Shown here: piece after piece, positions 1 to 14,309 of the stretch
Layout of the letters: each line of letters begins with the position of its first letter
Numbering within the stretch: the stretch's first letter is position 1
NCBI GenBank assembly: GCA_031772625.1
Contig: CM062812.1
Location: 733,557,714 to 733,621,713 of the forward strand
Origin: Pinus tabuliformis
Lineage: Eukaryota; Streptophyta; Pinopsida; Pinales; Pinaceae
DNA length: 64,000 nt
Reading direction: 5' to 3'
Program-made: the position numbers and the translations under genes
Notes under the pieces: model-generated
Database searches by the model: none
Told to the model about the DNA's origin: nothing
The model's input: only the letters and a program-made list of their open reading frames with translations

Positions 1-3000
1 AATTCTATGTTCACCGCATAAATTTAAAGTGTAATGGTTTGTGGTTTGGGGGTTAGGGGGGAGCTAGCTCGCGAGCCAGCCCCCTCTGTGTGACTAGTTT
101 CATTAAACCACCGACTAACGATTATATAATTGTGCAGAAAATGTGCCTAACCACCAATTAAATCACCACTAAACCATGACATGTGTCTGCTCCATGAAAA
201 CCACAAGATGACAGTTAGTCTAATTGTGCACTTAGTGTGCCTAATCTCCACTTAATATCTCATTAATCTGTAGTTGACATTAATTAAACTATAGTTAAAC
301 TTGGTGGAGAATTTGACGGTCCTCGAATTTCAGTGGAAACTCCAAAATTGGCGGGATTAACTCAATTTCCTCCCGTTTTAGAGGAGGTTTACTAGGAGAA
401 ACTATTTTGACCAAAACTTGAGCAAAATTTGACCAAATTGGGATCAGAAAAAGGTGTTCCTAGCTAATTTGGACACTTTGAGTGCATTGAAGTAGGTTTC
501 ATGAGCATTATAGCAATGTAAACAACACGTTTTCCATTATTAAGCTAATACAGAGGTCAAGCCATGGAAGTTGGACCAAGCAGATGTAGCCCAGGAGGGG
601 TGAACTCCTTCATCAAAACACTATGTTAAGTGTTCAATTTCATGGTTTGTTGTACATTTGTTTGCTTCTATTCAACACCTTCCTTTTATGCATTTTTTCT
701 CATGAATTTCATATAAAACTTGACAAAAATTACATGTTTACATTCTCAAAACACCTAATGGAAACCTATGTACATGAAGGAATAGACAAGCATTTGTTTA
801 TAAATCTGAAGTTGGAATTAGCACAACAAAACTAACATTCAACAAAAGATCAGTTTTTATGGCTTTTATTATCTAACTCGTCATTGTGTATCTTCTGTAA
901 GGCATGAGAATGTATAATTTCGCTATGGAGGAGTTGAGACCTTCCAAATCCTTTGCTTCCCTTAATATTACTCTACTTATGAGTGATTTTTGCTAGGTGT
1001 GGCTCTATGTAGCTTATTCAAAGTGATTATTATTCTTGGATAAAGTTTCTACCTTTACTCATATGCATTTTATCCATAAGTTATTCTTAATTTACATTTA
1101 CTCTGGCAATTTCTTCTACAACTAGGCCTTGCACAAGGAAATGACATATTTTCAGCCAACTCCTCCTCAGTGATGTATAATGTGAGTCATAGGTAATTTC
1201 CCATATACCCTAATCGCTTGATCTGTGAAACCCCCCCTTAGGGCTTTCTCATATAGATTCATCCTAGTCCTTATGTTATGGAATTCTTTTAGGGTCTCTT
1301 ATGACTTGAATTTGGCTAAGCTCTGGTGTCTTTGACTCATATCCTTGACATTCAAGCCTGGCCAAGATTTTAGACTTTCAACAAAGTCTCTTAGATAGGT
1401 TTTACTGCATTTTAGGGCTTTTAAGGACTATCTTGTTTGTATCTTTTGGGGTTTGATATTGATACATTTTACCATTTTGTCTACACTATTTTAATTGTAG
1501 TATCTAGATTTTTTTATTTACTTTGATTTATGATAACAAATTCAATGTAATTAATGGGTTCATCTATTCCACAAGTAGACTAGACAATTACCATGGAGAT
1601 CCTTTACATGTATCATAATTCTCCCTTACCCATGTTGCTTTGGAAAGCTTCGTAGTGTTTATTATTAATGTTATGATATCTATTGATTCACTAATAATAT
1701 CTATGCTGACCTATCATAGGACTATTCTCTAGAAAAAGGAGACCTCTGACCCCTCTCAGACCTTTGGCATATAGGATGGAATCCCTAAGTGTTTTGGTTG
1801 AATTTCATATTTTAAATTTTGGTTTACTAACCCTTCTAGTTTGAGATCTATGTCTTTTTAAGGAAATCAAAGATATGGCTAGAAACTTCTCTTAATGTTA
1901 TAATTTGAGGTTCTCCTATGAACCTCTATAATTCTTCCCTTTTTGAGAATTATGAGTTGGTTGTTGCTACTCACTCCAACACATTGTACTTAGACAATGT
2001 TCTCAATGTAATAAAATGAATATCTCAAGTTGTATTTCACTCGGAATATATGAGAATATATGTTATATGTATTCATATAAGACTTGTTGTACACTTCTAT
2101 ATCTAGCTAATTTACCAAAATATGACACCCTGTATCTATGTATCATTCTATGTACTCTTATGTTCTTCTTTTGTACATGTTAATTATGAACAATGTCTTA
2201 CTATGGTTGTGTGTACTATGCCACATGTAGGAGTATTGTATATATATAGATATAGATATATATATGGTAGTGTGTTGAATCATAATACACTTGATATTTT
2301 TCATATTAAATATCCATATTCTATAAAACTAATGTTATACCATGTGTGATCTTTCTCCATTCCATATTTTATATATTCTGGATCTAGGTATTATACTAAT
2401 TGATGTGGCTATGTTTAGTATCCTTAGATTGCATAGTTCCATTTGAACGAAAATGAGTAGGATTTTCTTTCTATTGAGATTGGGTCTCTATATAATTGGA
2501 AGGGTTACCCTTAGTCCCAATAATATTAGTGTAAAATTTGTATTTATGCCATTATGAATTTAGTATGAATAATTCGTCTAGATCATAATACTCATTAGTT
2601 TACTTTTACCTTCAGAGTGTAGTTAGATTTAGTCTAGTATACCATGTCTTTTGTGAGTTTACATCACCTACCATCTAATGACTCATAGAAGGTATTCTTG
2701 TATTCTTGTCCTTTATAATAACTTGTAGGCCCAATAAATTTATGATATCAAGTTCTAACTTCTCTTTTGCAATCTTATTCTAGATTTACTTTAGAATCTA
2801 GTTAAATTTTAATTTCACTACTTGTTAATCAGTAGTTTGGTGAAAACCCTAATTGTCAATTTCCTTTCATTGTAATACAAAATGAAGCTTATTTTCTATT
2901 CAAGTTTCCTATTACATCTACTAAACAAAACATATCAACAAAATCACTAATTTACACTTATTCATCACTTTTGTTCCACAATAACCTACATGCATACCAA

Positions 3001-4216
3001 TAGTTCACTTAGATACTATCCTGCATGTCATTCATTTATTATTTTCTTTTCCACCTTTACATCTAAATAAATCACTTTTAGCATTAGTCATACCCTCAAA
3101 CAAAACATAAAACTTCATAGAAATTAACTAGATAATGAATGATTACTTATTTACTTTGACATACTAGTGCCCATTCATTCATATACATTGTAAATTTCCC
3201 CATAAGACATTAACAAAAATTATTATTAATTCAATCTCACTAGCCTATGTAATCCATTGTTAGGAAAACAATTACTCTAATTAATTTATTCCTTATTGGA
3301 TGGAAAAGTACACTTAGAATTTAGTAATTCATTGAAATATTATTTTGTACATACGATACTAGGAACAAATATTTTCAAATTCCCATTTTAATTTGTGTTA
3401 AGCATAATTCCCCCTCATGCTTCAACCATCTATGGTTAGTAGTAGATAAATCATCTTAACTTATTTTAAACATACATAGGAGACAATCATCCATACATTT
3501 CACATAAATTCAATATTACTCTTAAATACAGTGAAAACTTATCTGACCCAACAATAATTCCTTTGGGAATGATATGCGTAAAGGCATGTTTCTCCAAACC
3601 AATGATCTCCACACCTTGCCACTCACCCCAGGTTTAGGCTCCTTGCTTCCCTATTGGTTTCTCCACTACCAAAGTTGTTTGAACTATTTACACTCAGTGG
3701 TATTTACAATTTTCTTCACGACATATTTTTAGAAACATCATGCTTTTAAGGTCTACCAACCTTTTTCCATTGGATTTTCTTTTCAAAAGACAGGAAAAAT
3801 ATCTTATTTTTCCTTCATAAGCACACCTTTCTCTCCTTTTGTGATTATGATTATATTTTTACCCACCTTAGCATTTATCTCTAACTAATATTATCTTTCC
3901 ACCGATCATAACCTTTCTCTCGAGTTATGCTTTTTCTTATTAGCACTGTCTCTCGGGAATTTTGGGAGATTTGGTGAAGGTCAACCGTTTGGAATCAACC
4001 AATTAAACATTCTTGGATAGTAAGTAAGCCCATAATACTCGCGTGTTATTTCCCATATCATTTCCAAGGTAAAAAATCATTTATATATTAATATAAAATC
4101 GATTTATATAAGTCAATTTGACTTTGTCTTTGTCCCAAAACTAATATTTCCACTTCAATAATTACAAGAAACATAAAATGATAAAAGTATAATAACTAAA
4201 TTGCACCAAGCATATC
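1..4216. other. AT-rich DNA without recognisable gene
   Basis: No open frame here resembles a protein family; the longest are about 75 codons and low in complexity. A short TA-rich microsatellite lies near 2,238-2,262. The right end may belong to an LTR, because a polypurine tract of a minus-strand chromovirus remnant follows at 4,218. I could not find the other end of that LTR. Confidence 0.5.
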
Positions 4217-4360
4217 ACATCTCCCCCCTTTAATTAAACATCATCCTCGATGTTTCCTCAATTTTATAACTTCTAAGAAAAATAATGAAATTCTTCCTAC
4301 ATTGTCTCTTTCATTTTTGAGATGACCTCCTCAAGACTGAAGTTCTCCCATTGCACTTTA
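4217..4360 (-). pseudogene. Chromovirus (Ty3/Gypsy) 3' end remnant with polypurine tract
   Basis: On the minus strand a purine tract (forward 4,218-4,229) is followed by a sequence starting TGATATGC, as expected where internal DNA meets a 3' LTR. Just upstream, minus-strand codons read KVQWENFSLEEV, which resembles the end of a chromodomain in plant chromoviruses, and then stop-interrupted codons ending in KGGRC. Coding identity beyond this is lost. The arrangement parallels the 3' end of the better preserved chromovirus at 53.6-59.5 kb. This is a tentative call from a short match. Confidence 0.35.
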
Positions 4361-7300
4361 TTTTGAGCAATGGATCAATTCTAGAGTAAAATTAAATCAT
4401 GTCTAAAATTCACATTCATTTCCAGCTAATTCTTATCCATGTTAAATAGACACTATAAATTTCCATTGTTGTACCCAAAAGGGTCAAAAACATCACTATA
4501 AACATATTAATGATGGTAACTAACAACAATAGGTCCTTAGGTATACTTACCCCGTGGATATTCCAAGTGACATGGACCCCACTAAATGAATTCAATGTGA
4601 AATTCAAAACATGGAAATACCAAACGCATTTTATGCCATTCACTCAACAGTAGTAGTATTTTAAGGATTAATTACTTATCTTTCCACTGATGATGTGTCA
4701 CAACTAATGAGTTGTCACACTAGGATACATTACTGCACTTTTATCTGGATTTCACAATATCAAGTATGCATCAACCAAGCATGATTTAAGTTTAGGACAA
4801 CCATGTATGATTAAGGTTTAGGACAACCTTCCTTTTCTTCCATTTTCATGGTTTCTATATGGTTTTCTATTATGTGCAAGTTGACTTAGTCATGTTGATA
4901 TTATTTTTTTTTGTCACTCTCTTCTATTCCCGTTACTACCATTTATCTTAGGCATAGAGGTTAACTATGGTCTTGCATTTCTGTTTGTTTTCTTAATTAG
5001 CTCACTTTTCAAAGCTCCTTCTCTCTTTCCTTCCTCTCTCCCAACAAACACCAAAAAAAATTACGCAAAGCAAAAGGAAATAACAAAAATAAAGAGCCCA
5101 CAATAAAAATGCAAGGAAAAAAACACATGACTATGCTCAAGGTCCACAGTAAAAAATAAAAATAAAATTTTAACACTCACATGCAAACACTATCCCTACA
5201 ACTCATCCACTATTTTCCCATAACTCACACCCTTGAATTTTCGTTTCTTCCTACATTGTAGGTTTTTAATGGAAGTTACATGCATTTTCCTCAAAGTAAC
5301 ATCCATGGCGTGACTTTCCCTTGTACTACTATGCCTATTAGTTGTGTCAAAACACATTATGTAATGCAATGGTCTTAAACATGATCACTCTCCTAGCTAA
5401 TCCTATCCACACACAATCATATCATGTACTTAATCTAGCATTCAACAATACTTTAAATGTGCCTATAGTTCAAAGTCATAATCAACAAAATTTTACAACA
5501 CTTATTTGGAGAATACCATTGTTTGCTATCATCGCTTGGTTAATGCACTCATGCATCAAAAGCAATTGGTGTCAGTTGTGTCATTCTCTCATAAACACCT
5601 TATCTTCCATAACCTTGATTATGCAACAATTTCGTTAGTCTTCCAACTGGGTTGTTAACTTTCTCTTCATTACCAATTTACCGTTACCCACTATTATATT
5701 TTTGAGTCATGTTAGGATTACAAGCTTGTCAAAGTCTTATGTATGCATCTGGAATCTCATAAATTGTTATCTATTTAGAAAACATACATCTACGCACTAT
5801 TTCATCATTTTAATCTTTTATAGCTTCTTATCAAAACTTAAAAAAAATACATCAAACCAACAAGACCTAGGTTAAGATGTTCCCGTCATAGTTATGTCTA
5901 CAACACTTAGCCATAATTTTGTGCAATTTCACTACGATACTCCAAGGAATTAATCAACATCCTTCCTATTTATCCTATTAAGTCAACACAAATAAATATT
6001 TAAGTGTAGATATCACAGTTAAAAACCATTCTAATCAACCAAACTTTTTGGTCATTTTTGTTTCCAAATAAGCATAACTATTTTGTTTATCGAAATGTTA
6101 TAAAATAGACCCGTTAACAAAATTTTCAGTGAATTAACAATACTATTTTGTAATCCAATAAAAATCCAATGTCCATTACATCTTTCATATATATATGTCA
6201 ATCAAGGATTTTTTTGACCTTTTCAGGTCCCTTATAATTGCTTCTTTTGGAATAAGAAGTCCCTTGCAATTCCATCTTTCAGAATAACATGTTCACAATG
6301 TTGATTTTATCCTGGATTATTTTCACACATAGCAAAATTGGTGTACTGGTTGATATTATTTGAATATTTAGAAACCATTCCTAAGTTCTTTCATGTTTTT
6401 CTAATGTCTTGGAGTAACCACCTGACCATTATTACTTTCAAACTTTAATTTGAAAGTTTCAAAATGATTCACGTGCTTTTTTTTATTACTTTAGAGATAT
6501 TTTTTCTTTTAATTATTAAATATTGTGATATTCCACCACAACATTCCAACATTCTTATGGTTTTGAACAATAATTTTATCTAATAATTATTTTGTATCAC
6601 ACAATTATATGTTTTCCCATGTTTAGTTTTCTTTAAAATCTCACTGCCCATGCTATATGACATAATTCTTAACTCGTTCACGTACATGAACTTAAAATAA
6701 ATTATCTTCATGGAATTCAACTTTAATCAAAAAGTCAAAAAATATCTCTTTGAATTTCCAGAAATATATACCAATTTTCCATTGTAAAAATCTTTCTTCA
6801 TATAACTAATTTTTCCATATGTACTCATGACTATTATGGTAGTTATTTAGAACGATTGTTTACAAAATTTAGCATACTCGTACTTGAGTTATACACTTAA
6901 TATCTAATTTTCTTTTTATATCGATGTCGATGTCCTTTATATACAGCCAAGTTATCACAAATGTTAACATTGAGTATACCCAGGAAGACTCTTCAGTACA
7001 TCAAATATTTTGTTCTATATTTTATTTGTATGATGAAAGGATCTTAGATATTCTTCTAAGCACGTTTCTACAGGTATTTACATACCTTAACAATGTCTTG
7101 TATACACTTTATTCTGGTTAATTACTCCATTTTCCTTTATTTCAATCATACACGTCATACGAGACTATTTATAGCGAAGGTTTCCAAACCTTCTTAGCAT
7201 CTATGGAATGATGGTTCTTTTTACTAAACACATGAATATATAGGCGTGTAATATTGAAAATCATGCTACTTCCATATTTGTTCTCAAGAATTCTCCAACT

Positions 7301-9855
7301 AATTCTTTTAATTAATATATTATTTATTTTTTATTTTAGCATCCTCTAACTAATTCTTCAAACTATAATATTATTTATTTTTTTGTTTTAGAAACTTTCT
7401 GGGGTTAATAGCATTGTTGTAATATTTTTCACCTTTAGCTTATTTCTTACTATTCTTTAGTCATGGACATATATGGTTACTTTTCAATTGGAAATCAACA
7501 ACCATTTCTAACACTTTTTTATTTTCTTATTTATTCCTTCTCTCTGAACAATTGAGTCAAAATCTAGCATTTGGGAGGCTTTCCTAAGTATGTTTTGTGT
7601 GAAGAGGTAGTCGCTAACTACCTATACCCATAAAATTCTACTCTCCAAGAGTATTTAGCATAAAAATTGGGTATCTCACATTTTAATACCAAAATTAACC
7701 TCTTAAGTATTTCCTACCTCCCTTTTAGGCACACTGTAGTAGATATATACTATAATGCTTCTATGCATGTCAGTGCATGCAAGCTAGTTTTGTGTAAGTT
7801 AAAATGATCATACAACATTAATAATAGCACAACAAGGGATTAACACCACCACTCCATTAGCATATATAATATCTTGTAACATTACAAGTTACCATCATAC
7901 AACTAATTTCAAACATTTGAGAAATAATTTCATATATAATCATTCCAAGTTATAATCCATCTACTGTTACTAATTCCTTAATAGAGTAAAATAGGTAACT
8001 ATATAATTTTTATATTACATATATATACGTGTTTCCATAATGTTTTTCTCAATAATTACCTTTTTTTTATACCTAATATAGAGATGACATAGAGTATAGT
8101 ACACTAGTTATAACATATATAGCTACTCCATTGATTTATCAACAAACTACCTAGACTTCTGGATGCCAAATATCCTTTATTCCCGTAAATATAAGTATTT
8201 TTGCAACAATTAATTAGTATTTTAACATCTAAATCAGCTTAATAAAAACATATCTATTACTCACAATACAATACTCTTCCATTTTAAATGAAATATATTA
8301 GGTAAACAAAACACAATACTCATTTACTTATCTCTGCCCATGTTGTGTATCACAAATCCTTACTTTATTCAATATTCGATGTATCTGGTATTCAAATTTG
8401 GCTTTTTAGTTCAATTCTGATTGAGTCGTTATTGCTCAACACTTGATTCCAACAACTTCTCGTTCTATGCTTTACTACTAGCTAGTTCTAATTTCAAATC
8501 CTTTACTATTTCCGATAATTGTATTATAGGAGATCATGCTTCATCCCCTAATTGTATCTAGATTTTCTCCCCTTTCCCAGGAGGTCTAGCACAGGTTTTT
8601 TTCATCATTTTCTCCTTCATTTCTTTTTATTTCTGTGTAACAAGCAATTATTTTATTAACTTTTAGGTGTGGGTTGATCTATAGGCCTCAATTATTGAAA
8701 CCTACATTTTTATACCGCATATAATGTACCTCAATTTGCTCAACAGGGAAAAAAATATTTTCCAATGAAGGAACCAATACTTCCTCTATGCATGAATAAA
8801 GGGTTTTACCTCATGTTTTTTACTATAGAAAGATAGGGTTTCCGTCGGGTTTCTTAACAGGGTTCCCGTCAGTCTAGGTTTTAGGTATGACTCTAGACAA
8901 CATTCCCGAGCGTGAGCGTTTAAATTCAAGTCCATCAGCAGCCGTGACTCATTTTAAGTGAACATGGCTCCTTTTAACTTGTTTCAGGTATAGTTTTATC
9001 CTTGACAGGGACTCCATAATTGCACATTCAGGTTGTAAAAAAAATTCTTGCTTTTACAAAGAGGGTTTTCGAGCAACACCACTCTCTAACCATATATATA
9101 TATATATGGAAAAGCCAAGGGTTTTGGGCCTTATTCCCCATGTTGTTTGAGAAGGTAAAACCTCACTATATTCTTCTCCGTTCAATTACAAGTTTACTTT
9201 TAAAATTGTTCACTGTTAATTTTTTTATTATTACAAATCCTTGGTAAATTCTTAACTATGATTCGGAATATTCTTTCATATATATAGTTATGTATACATA
9301 AGGGTTCTTTCCTGGAAGCTCTACTCTTATGCCTGGAAACTCACAACTTATACTTCTCGGCCATGTCTCTTTCTACGTGCTTGTAAAGTATATTTATTTA
9401 TCATTGAAAAATATGGGATTCCCTATCTTGGAGATCGAATCCTCTGGGTCTCAAACTTAGGTTTTATTATTATTAATTTTTTACGTATCAAAAGGCTTTA
9501 TAATGGCCAGTTTGTAAATAAATCTCACTTATTAGGAGGGCATGCTAGTGTATAACTATATATAGAGACATGGTTAATTCTTTGCAATTTTTCTTGACTC
9601 TTGTAGTTACGGTATTGAAATAACCAAACTATTACTTTCCAAAACCGCATTGGCTTGTCATCGTTGTGTTTATTATTTGATGTGGTCGGACTGTATGACT
9701 AAGTAATATAAAACACTCCATGCTAATTTTTTATACAAAATTTATATCATTTATAGATTACCATTTTTCCTATGAATTAGTGAATCCTTTGTGTTCACCT
9801 TCTGGTAAGGGCCGACGGATCCCTTTTTATTTATTTTCAATAGTCACTTATACTG

Positions 9856-9905
9856 CATGTCTTTCTTATAATGATAATATTTCATGTCTTTCTTATAATG
9901 ATAAT
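9856..9905. repeat. Two-copy 23-bp direct repeat
   Basis: A 23-bp block beginning CATGTCTTTC occurs at 9,856 and again at 9,883, a 27-bp period, with no visible difference between copies. It probably arose by slippage. Confidence 0.8.
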
Positions 9906-11077
9906 CTAGTTAGGAATAAATAATTTTTTACTTCTTTCGCTTCGAAATGTACAAATAGAGATGTATAAGTTCTCTGAACGGAAAATTAATTTTTCTAAGA
10001 CCCAAACCTTATAGAGAATTTTATAAGCTTAAGTCACTGGAAAATATGTCCTCTTACTGTCATTTAGACGTGCTTCTCCTTACAAATTATAAAGGGTTTA
10101 CTTACAGGGAGCATGGCATAGATAGGATATATACACACATACATAGGATATGTAAAAAGATTTATTAGACTAGAGTCCTTGTAGGGCCTACCATGGGATC
10201 TTCTTGGGGTTTTCGTGAGACATATTTTTCCTACCATTCAAGACATATGTTACTGTGTCCTAGCACATGTTTATCATTGGTTAAGTCCCCTCGGACTAAG
10301 TTGATTTGTACATAGTTCTAAACAACAACAATCTCTACAACCCCTACACAGTTTAACATTTATAAAAATATTTAACTTATTCATAAGTAACATTGTTGCT
10401 ATACATATTTTATCCATTTCTATGATAATTTTAAGATATATCCACTTCTATGATAGTTTTAAGAAACAGAGAAAAAACAACTTAACCTTATTCTTTGTTT
10501 TTTAAGTATTTTTTTAATCCAATATCTACTTGCACATTCTCCATAAATTTTTCCTTTCCTAGGAGGATTAGGATAAAGAATTATTTTACCCTTATACCAT
10601 CAATCTCACAACAAAAGTAACATTTTTGCCTATACTATATGGTTTTCTGTAACAGGTTAGTGCAAAAGAAAAATAAGTTCTTCATACATATACATATGAA
10701 GTAGATGTCTAATCATATTGCAAAAGAAAAATAGGTAGTCTAAAAATTATGATTTTTTGGGTTGAAAGTTTACTAAATTCTAGCTATATTTTGAAAAAAT
10801 TTGGAGATTTTTGTAAATCTAAGTAAAAGCTGTTAAAATTCATAATTTTAGATGTCTTAGACATTTGTGATGGTGCTGAATCCATTTCCACTATCAAAAA
10901 AGTGATTCAAACAATGCATCTACAAGATTTTTTGAAATTTTTTTGCCCATATTCAAGACACTTTTCGCTGTCGACTCGAAAGAAAAATACGTTCTTCATA
11001 CACATGAACTTGATCTCTAATAATATTATCTTTAACCCTGTTCTAACTATCCAATAATAACTCTACATCAAATCTTT

Positions 11078-11223
11078 AACTTTTCTGTCAATGCCCCCTT
11101 TTTAACAATAATCAATCAATAACAAAAATCATTATTTATCTATTTATCTAAACTTTTCTGTCAATGCCATTTTTTAACAACAATCAATCAATCACAAAAA
11201 TCATTGTTTATCCATTTATCTAA
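11078..11223. repeat. Tandem duplication, 73-bp period
   Basis: The block starting AACTTTTCTGTCAATGCC occurs at 11,078 and 11,151. The units stay alignable over about 73 bp with a few substitutions, including the shared ATCAATCAAT tract. Confidence 0.8.
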
Positions 11224-11316
11224 AATTTCTTGAAAAATGTGCCAAACAATTCCACATTCTTCCCCTGTGAGTTGACTTGACAATTAGTTTCTCCGAACTT
11301 TCTTTCTCCGGTGAGG

Positions 11317-11430
11317 AAAACACTTTAAAATTATTTTCACAATTCACTTCCTAATCCTTTTGAAGTGCACTGCAAAACACTTTAAAATTATTTTCACAAT
11401 TCACCTCCTGATCCTTTTCAAGTGCCGTGC
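11317..11430. repeat. Tandem duplication, 57-bp period
   Basis: A unit starting AAAACACTTTAAAATT occurs at 11,317 and 11,374, continuing through ATCCTTTT and AAGTGC in both copies with few differences. Confidence 0.8.
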
Positions 11431-12731
11431 AATAAATTTCCGGGTTCAAAAACTCTCTCTCCCGCTAGTTTGGTTCTTTTCTCAAAAGTAATTGTATTTC
11501 TTTCCCACAATGCTTTTACACACTACAGCTCATGACATTTATCACTAGTAATGAAAAAAAATTTCTCTTTGGTGTTCTCTTCCAAGATTCTCTTGAATCT
11601 TCGGAAAAATGAGGTTTTTTTTTCCTTGGCAACTGTTTTCGTATAGTTGAGAATTTAAATTTCAAAGATTTTTTTATTTTTCTTCTAACACATCAAAATA
11701 GCTTATTTTCTCATTAGTTAACATAAAATAAAATAAAAGAAAAGAAATACACATCAGCATATTATTGGTCTTTTGTATTTCAGCTAATAAGTAGTGTAAA
11801 ATCATAAAAAAATGTTCATAGTAAATTTAGCTAATGGTCCAAGACCCAAAAATATGTAATAGGAACAGTGTGATTTTTCATGAATCAGTGTATATCTAGA
11901 TAACTAGTAATAATTGCCTCACTATTCATTTCATAACTAAATTATGATACATTTTCCATATATAAGAAAAATATATCTTAATAAGACCAATTAAAATATC
12001 CAAATAAATCAAAAGCAAGCGAATTATAAAATTTAAATATAACGAAGTTGCACAGGTAACAAATTGAAAATCAAACCAGTATTTCAAATTTATCCCCAAA
12101 AGTTATGCATATGAAAAGCCAAAATGACCGGAAGAAGCAGCTCCCGCTTTAATTGCAATACGGGAATATAAATTTTAATTGCACGTCGTGCTTTAAAATT
12201 TCACAATCAAGCTAATAATAAAATTGTTCACAATCGAACTAAATTATTAGCGAGTTTTATAGAGTAATATAATTAAATGGGTGACAAATATCTATAATAT
12301 TAAAATATTTATTTTAAGCGTGTTAAAATAATTGTTTTTGAATTTCTTTTATAAATATTAAGATATTAATTTTATATAAGTTTAGCCTAGTTAAGGGATA
12401 AATTGGTTTTTTCTAAGAAAGTAGTTTTCCCGTCAATTTTGTTAAAAAAAATAAAAAATTTAAAAATCACAAATTTAATTTTAAATTGTTTAATTTACAA
12501 AATTTAAATATCACAAAATGTTTTTAAATAATAATTTTATTAATTTATTTAAAAATATATATTTTAAACACTCAAAAATTACTATCTCTCTACATTATAT
12601 TGCGAAATTTTAAAAAATCATTTTATATATTAATTCAACTGTATCTTTTATATATATTTTATCTCACCAAAATTTCAAAAAAAAACATAGAATTTTTAAA
12701 AACTTATAATTTTATTTTAAATCACTCATCA

Positions 12732-12736
<5 letters not shown>

Positions 12737-12781
<45 letters not shown>
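12737..12781. repeat. (TA)n microsatellite
   Basis: More than 20 uninterrupted TA dinucleotides. A short open frame that spans it translates the repeat as Ile-Tyr and is not a gene. Confidence 0.95.
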
Positions 12782-12783
<2 letters not shown>

Positions 12784-13140
12784 AAAAAAAATATAATTAC
12801 AACTTAAAAAGAAACGGTCATTCCTACTGTTCATTTAATAATTAAGAAATGTTAAATCAAATTTATAAAAATACAGAATCGCACAAATACTACTTTGCAT
12901 ACGGAAGGTCCGACTCGTTTTGTGCACAAATACATTTTTCCTGTAAACATGGAACAATTCTTCACGTCTTTTACAAAGCATCATTTGGAATTTCAATATA
13001 AAGTGTTATGGCTTTGGAAGTCCGTCAAATGCTAGTTCTACAAATCTACATTAGTTTACTCTTATTTCTTAGATAACGTAATACGTAGAAGAGCTGAATA
13101 CCTGTCATTCCTATTTGGTCGCACCAGAAAGCAGAAATTT

Positions 13141-14309
13141 TTATGGGAGATAAGTCTGCCCCATGCAGTGATCCCAATGGGCCTCACTCCAAGGCATGTC
13201 GACAGCTGATATTTTACGAGGAAAGGTCGAGCTTCGAGAACCAAGCGTAAGCTCTAGCTCCACGGCATTGCATGCACGAGTTTCAGCTTTATTGTATTCG
13301 AATGACCGATCGCGGCCGCATTCGACCTGTTCTTGAGCAACATGAAATTCATCCTTTTCCTGCCGCCTTAGAAACGTCGAATAGGTCTCTACATCCTCCC
13401 CATTAAACTTACCGTTTCCAAAATTCTGTAGCGTGTCTTTTACACTGTGCCGGTCATCAAATTTACTGTTTGAACCGTAATGATTGCAAATCGTTACATT
13501 TTCGCGTTCTTTACGCTTAGGTTTTGCACGGGAGAAGCCCTTGAATCTGCCTCTTCCTCTACACTTCATTGCTTTGTGCTGCGCGAGGCCGGCCATGCCT
13601 TCCATCTCCAACATAATACTAGGAATTGGGGACACGAAATTGCCTCTCGTAGGGGCAGGGAGCGATCCCCGCAGGATGCTGTCTACGGCCGCCTGGCATT
13701 CTGTCCAGTTTCCGGAAAGCAAAAGGCCGAGTGATCCATATATGGGATTAACCATCCTGCCGCATGCATCGTATAAAAGAGACTTGAATATATCTGCACC
13801 ACCCACCACTCAAACTACTTTTATGGATTGTCACGTCTATTTATCTTGGATTTGAAAAATAAATGAAAGGGAACTTATTGAACTACGTATATCTAGCGCT
13901 ACAACTGAAATCCGTGTTAAATAGGTTCTGTAACCATGGCCATGCAATCTGGTGTGGTAAATCAGGTCCCAGTTTAAATGTGTTTGTCAATCTCAAGGAA
14001 CTATAACTCTACAACCTCAAAGTGCATGCTTGTTTTGGAATTTTAGATATGGTGTATTCGTATTGGAAAATAAATGCACTGGTTTACATTTAGATAAATT
14101 CGTGAAAATGCTATTTTACCAGGTCTCAATTGCTCAGGCGCCCTCGATATGAGATTAGTCAGACCAGCGCGTCCATAAAACTTCGCTAAGAAAGTAGTGG
14201 CATTTTCTTGCGACTCTGGTGTCCTTATCCACTGGAGGCAGGGCCTGAGAACACAGAATTCGCCACAACCCTTTCGCAAGACACGGCAGCCATTGCAGCT
14301 CATCCTCAT
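13141..14309 (-). CDS. Class II LOB-domain (LBD/ASL) transcription factor, two exons
   Basis: Predicted nuclear plant-specific DNA-binding regulator of 280 residues. Exon 1 is 14,309-14,120 and exon 2 is 13,793-13,141, separated by a 326-bp GT-AG intron (donor G|GTAAAA, acceptor GGTGCAG|AT). Joining them reads [16 protein letters not shown], the expected LOB-domain continuation, with the intron at the position usual for this family. Visible parts are the zinc-finger-like C-x2-C-x6-C-x3-C motif (Cys5, 8, 15, 19), the GAS-type block through about residue 63, and NPIYGSLGL in the C-terminal part of the domain. A basic stretch (KPKRKERE) follows, then an LxLxL EAR-like motif (ELELTLG, residues 242-248). 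Start MRMSCNGC matches class II members. Angiosperm class II LBDs act in nitrogen or hypoxia responses and anthocyanin repression; the exact orthologue is not resolved. Both splice sites and the stop are intact, so the gene may be functional. There is no neighbouring gene. Confidence 0.93.

Larger units (their letters stand above)
4361..13060. other. AT-rich DNA without recognisable gene
   Basis: Nothing here could be assigned to a gene or an intact element. Possible upstream gypsy coding sequence right of 4,360 is too decayed to support. Three short tandem duplications and a TA microsatellite within it are listed separately. AT content rises further between about 12.2 and 12.9 kb. Confidence 0.5.

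Noticed and set aside
12600..12845. 81-codon ORF across the TA microsatellite
   Set aside because: Half of it translates the (TA)n repeat.
13480..13855. Two plus-strand ORFs of 84 and 123 codons
   Set aside because: Both are antisense to exon 2 of the LBD gene, whose minus-strand frame has clear family motifs.
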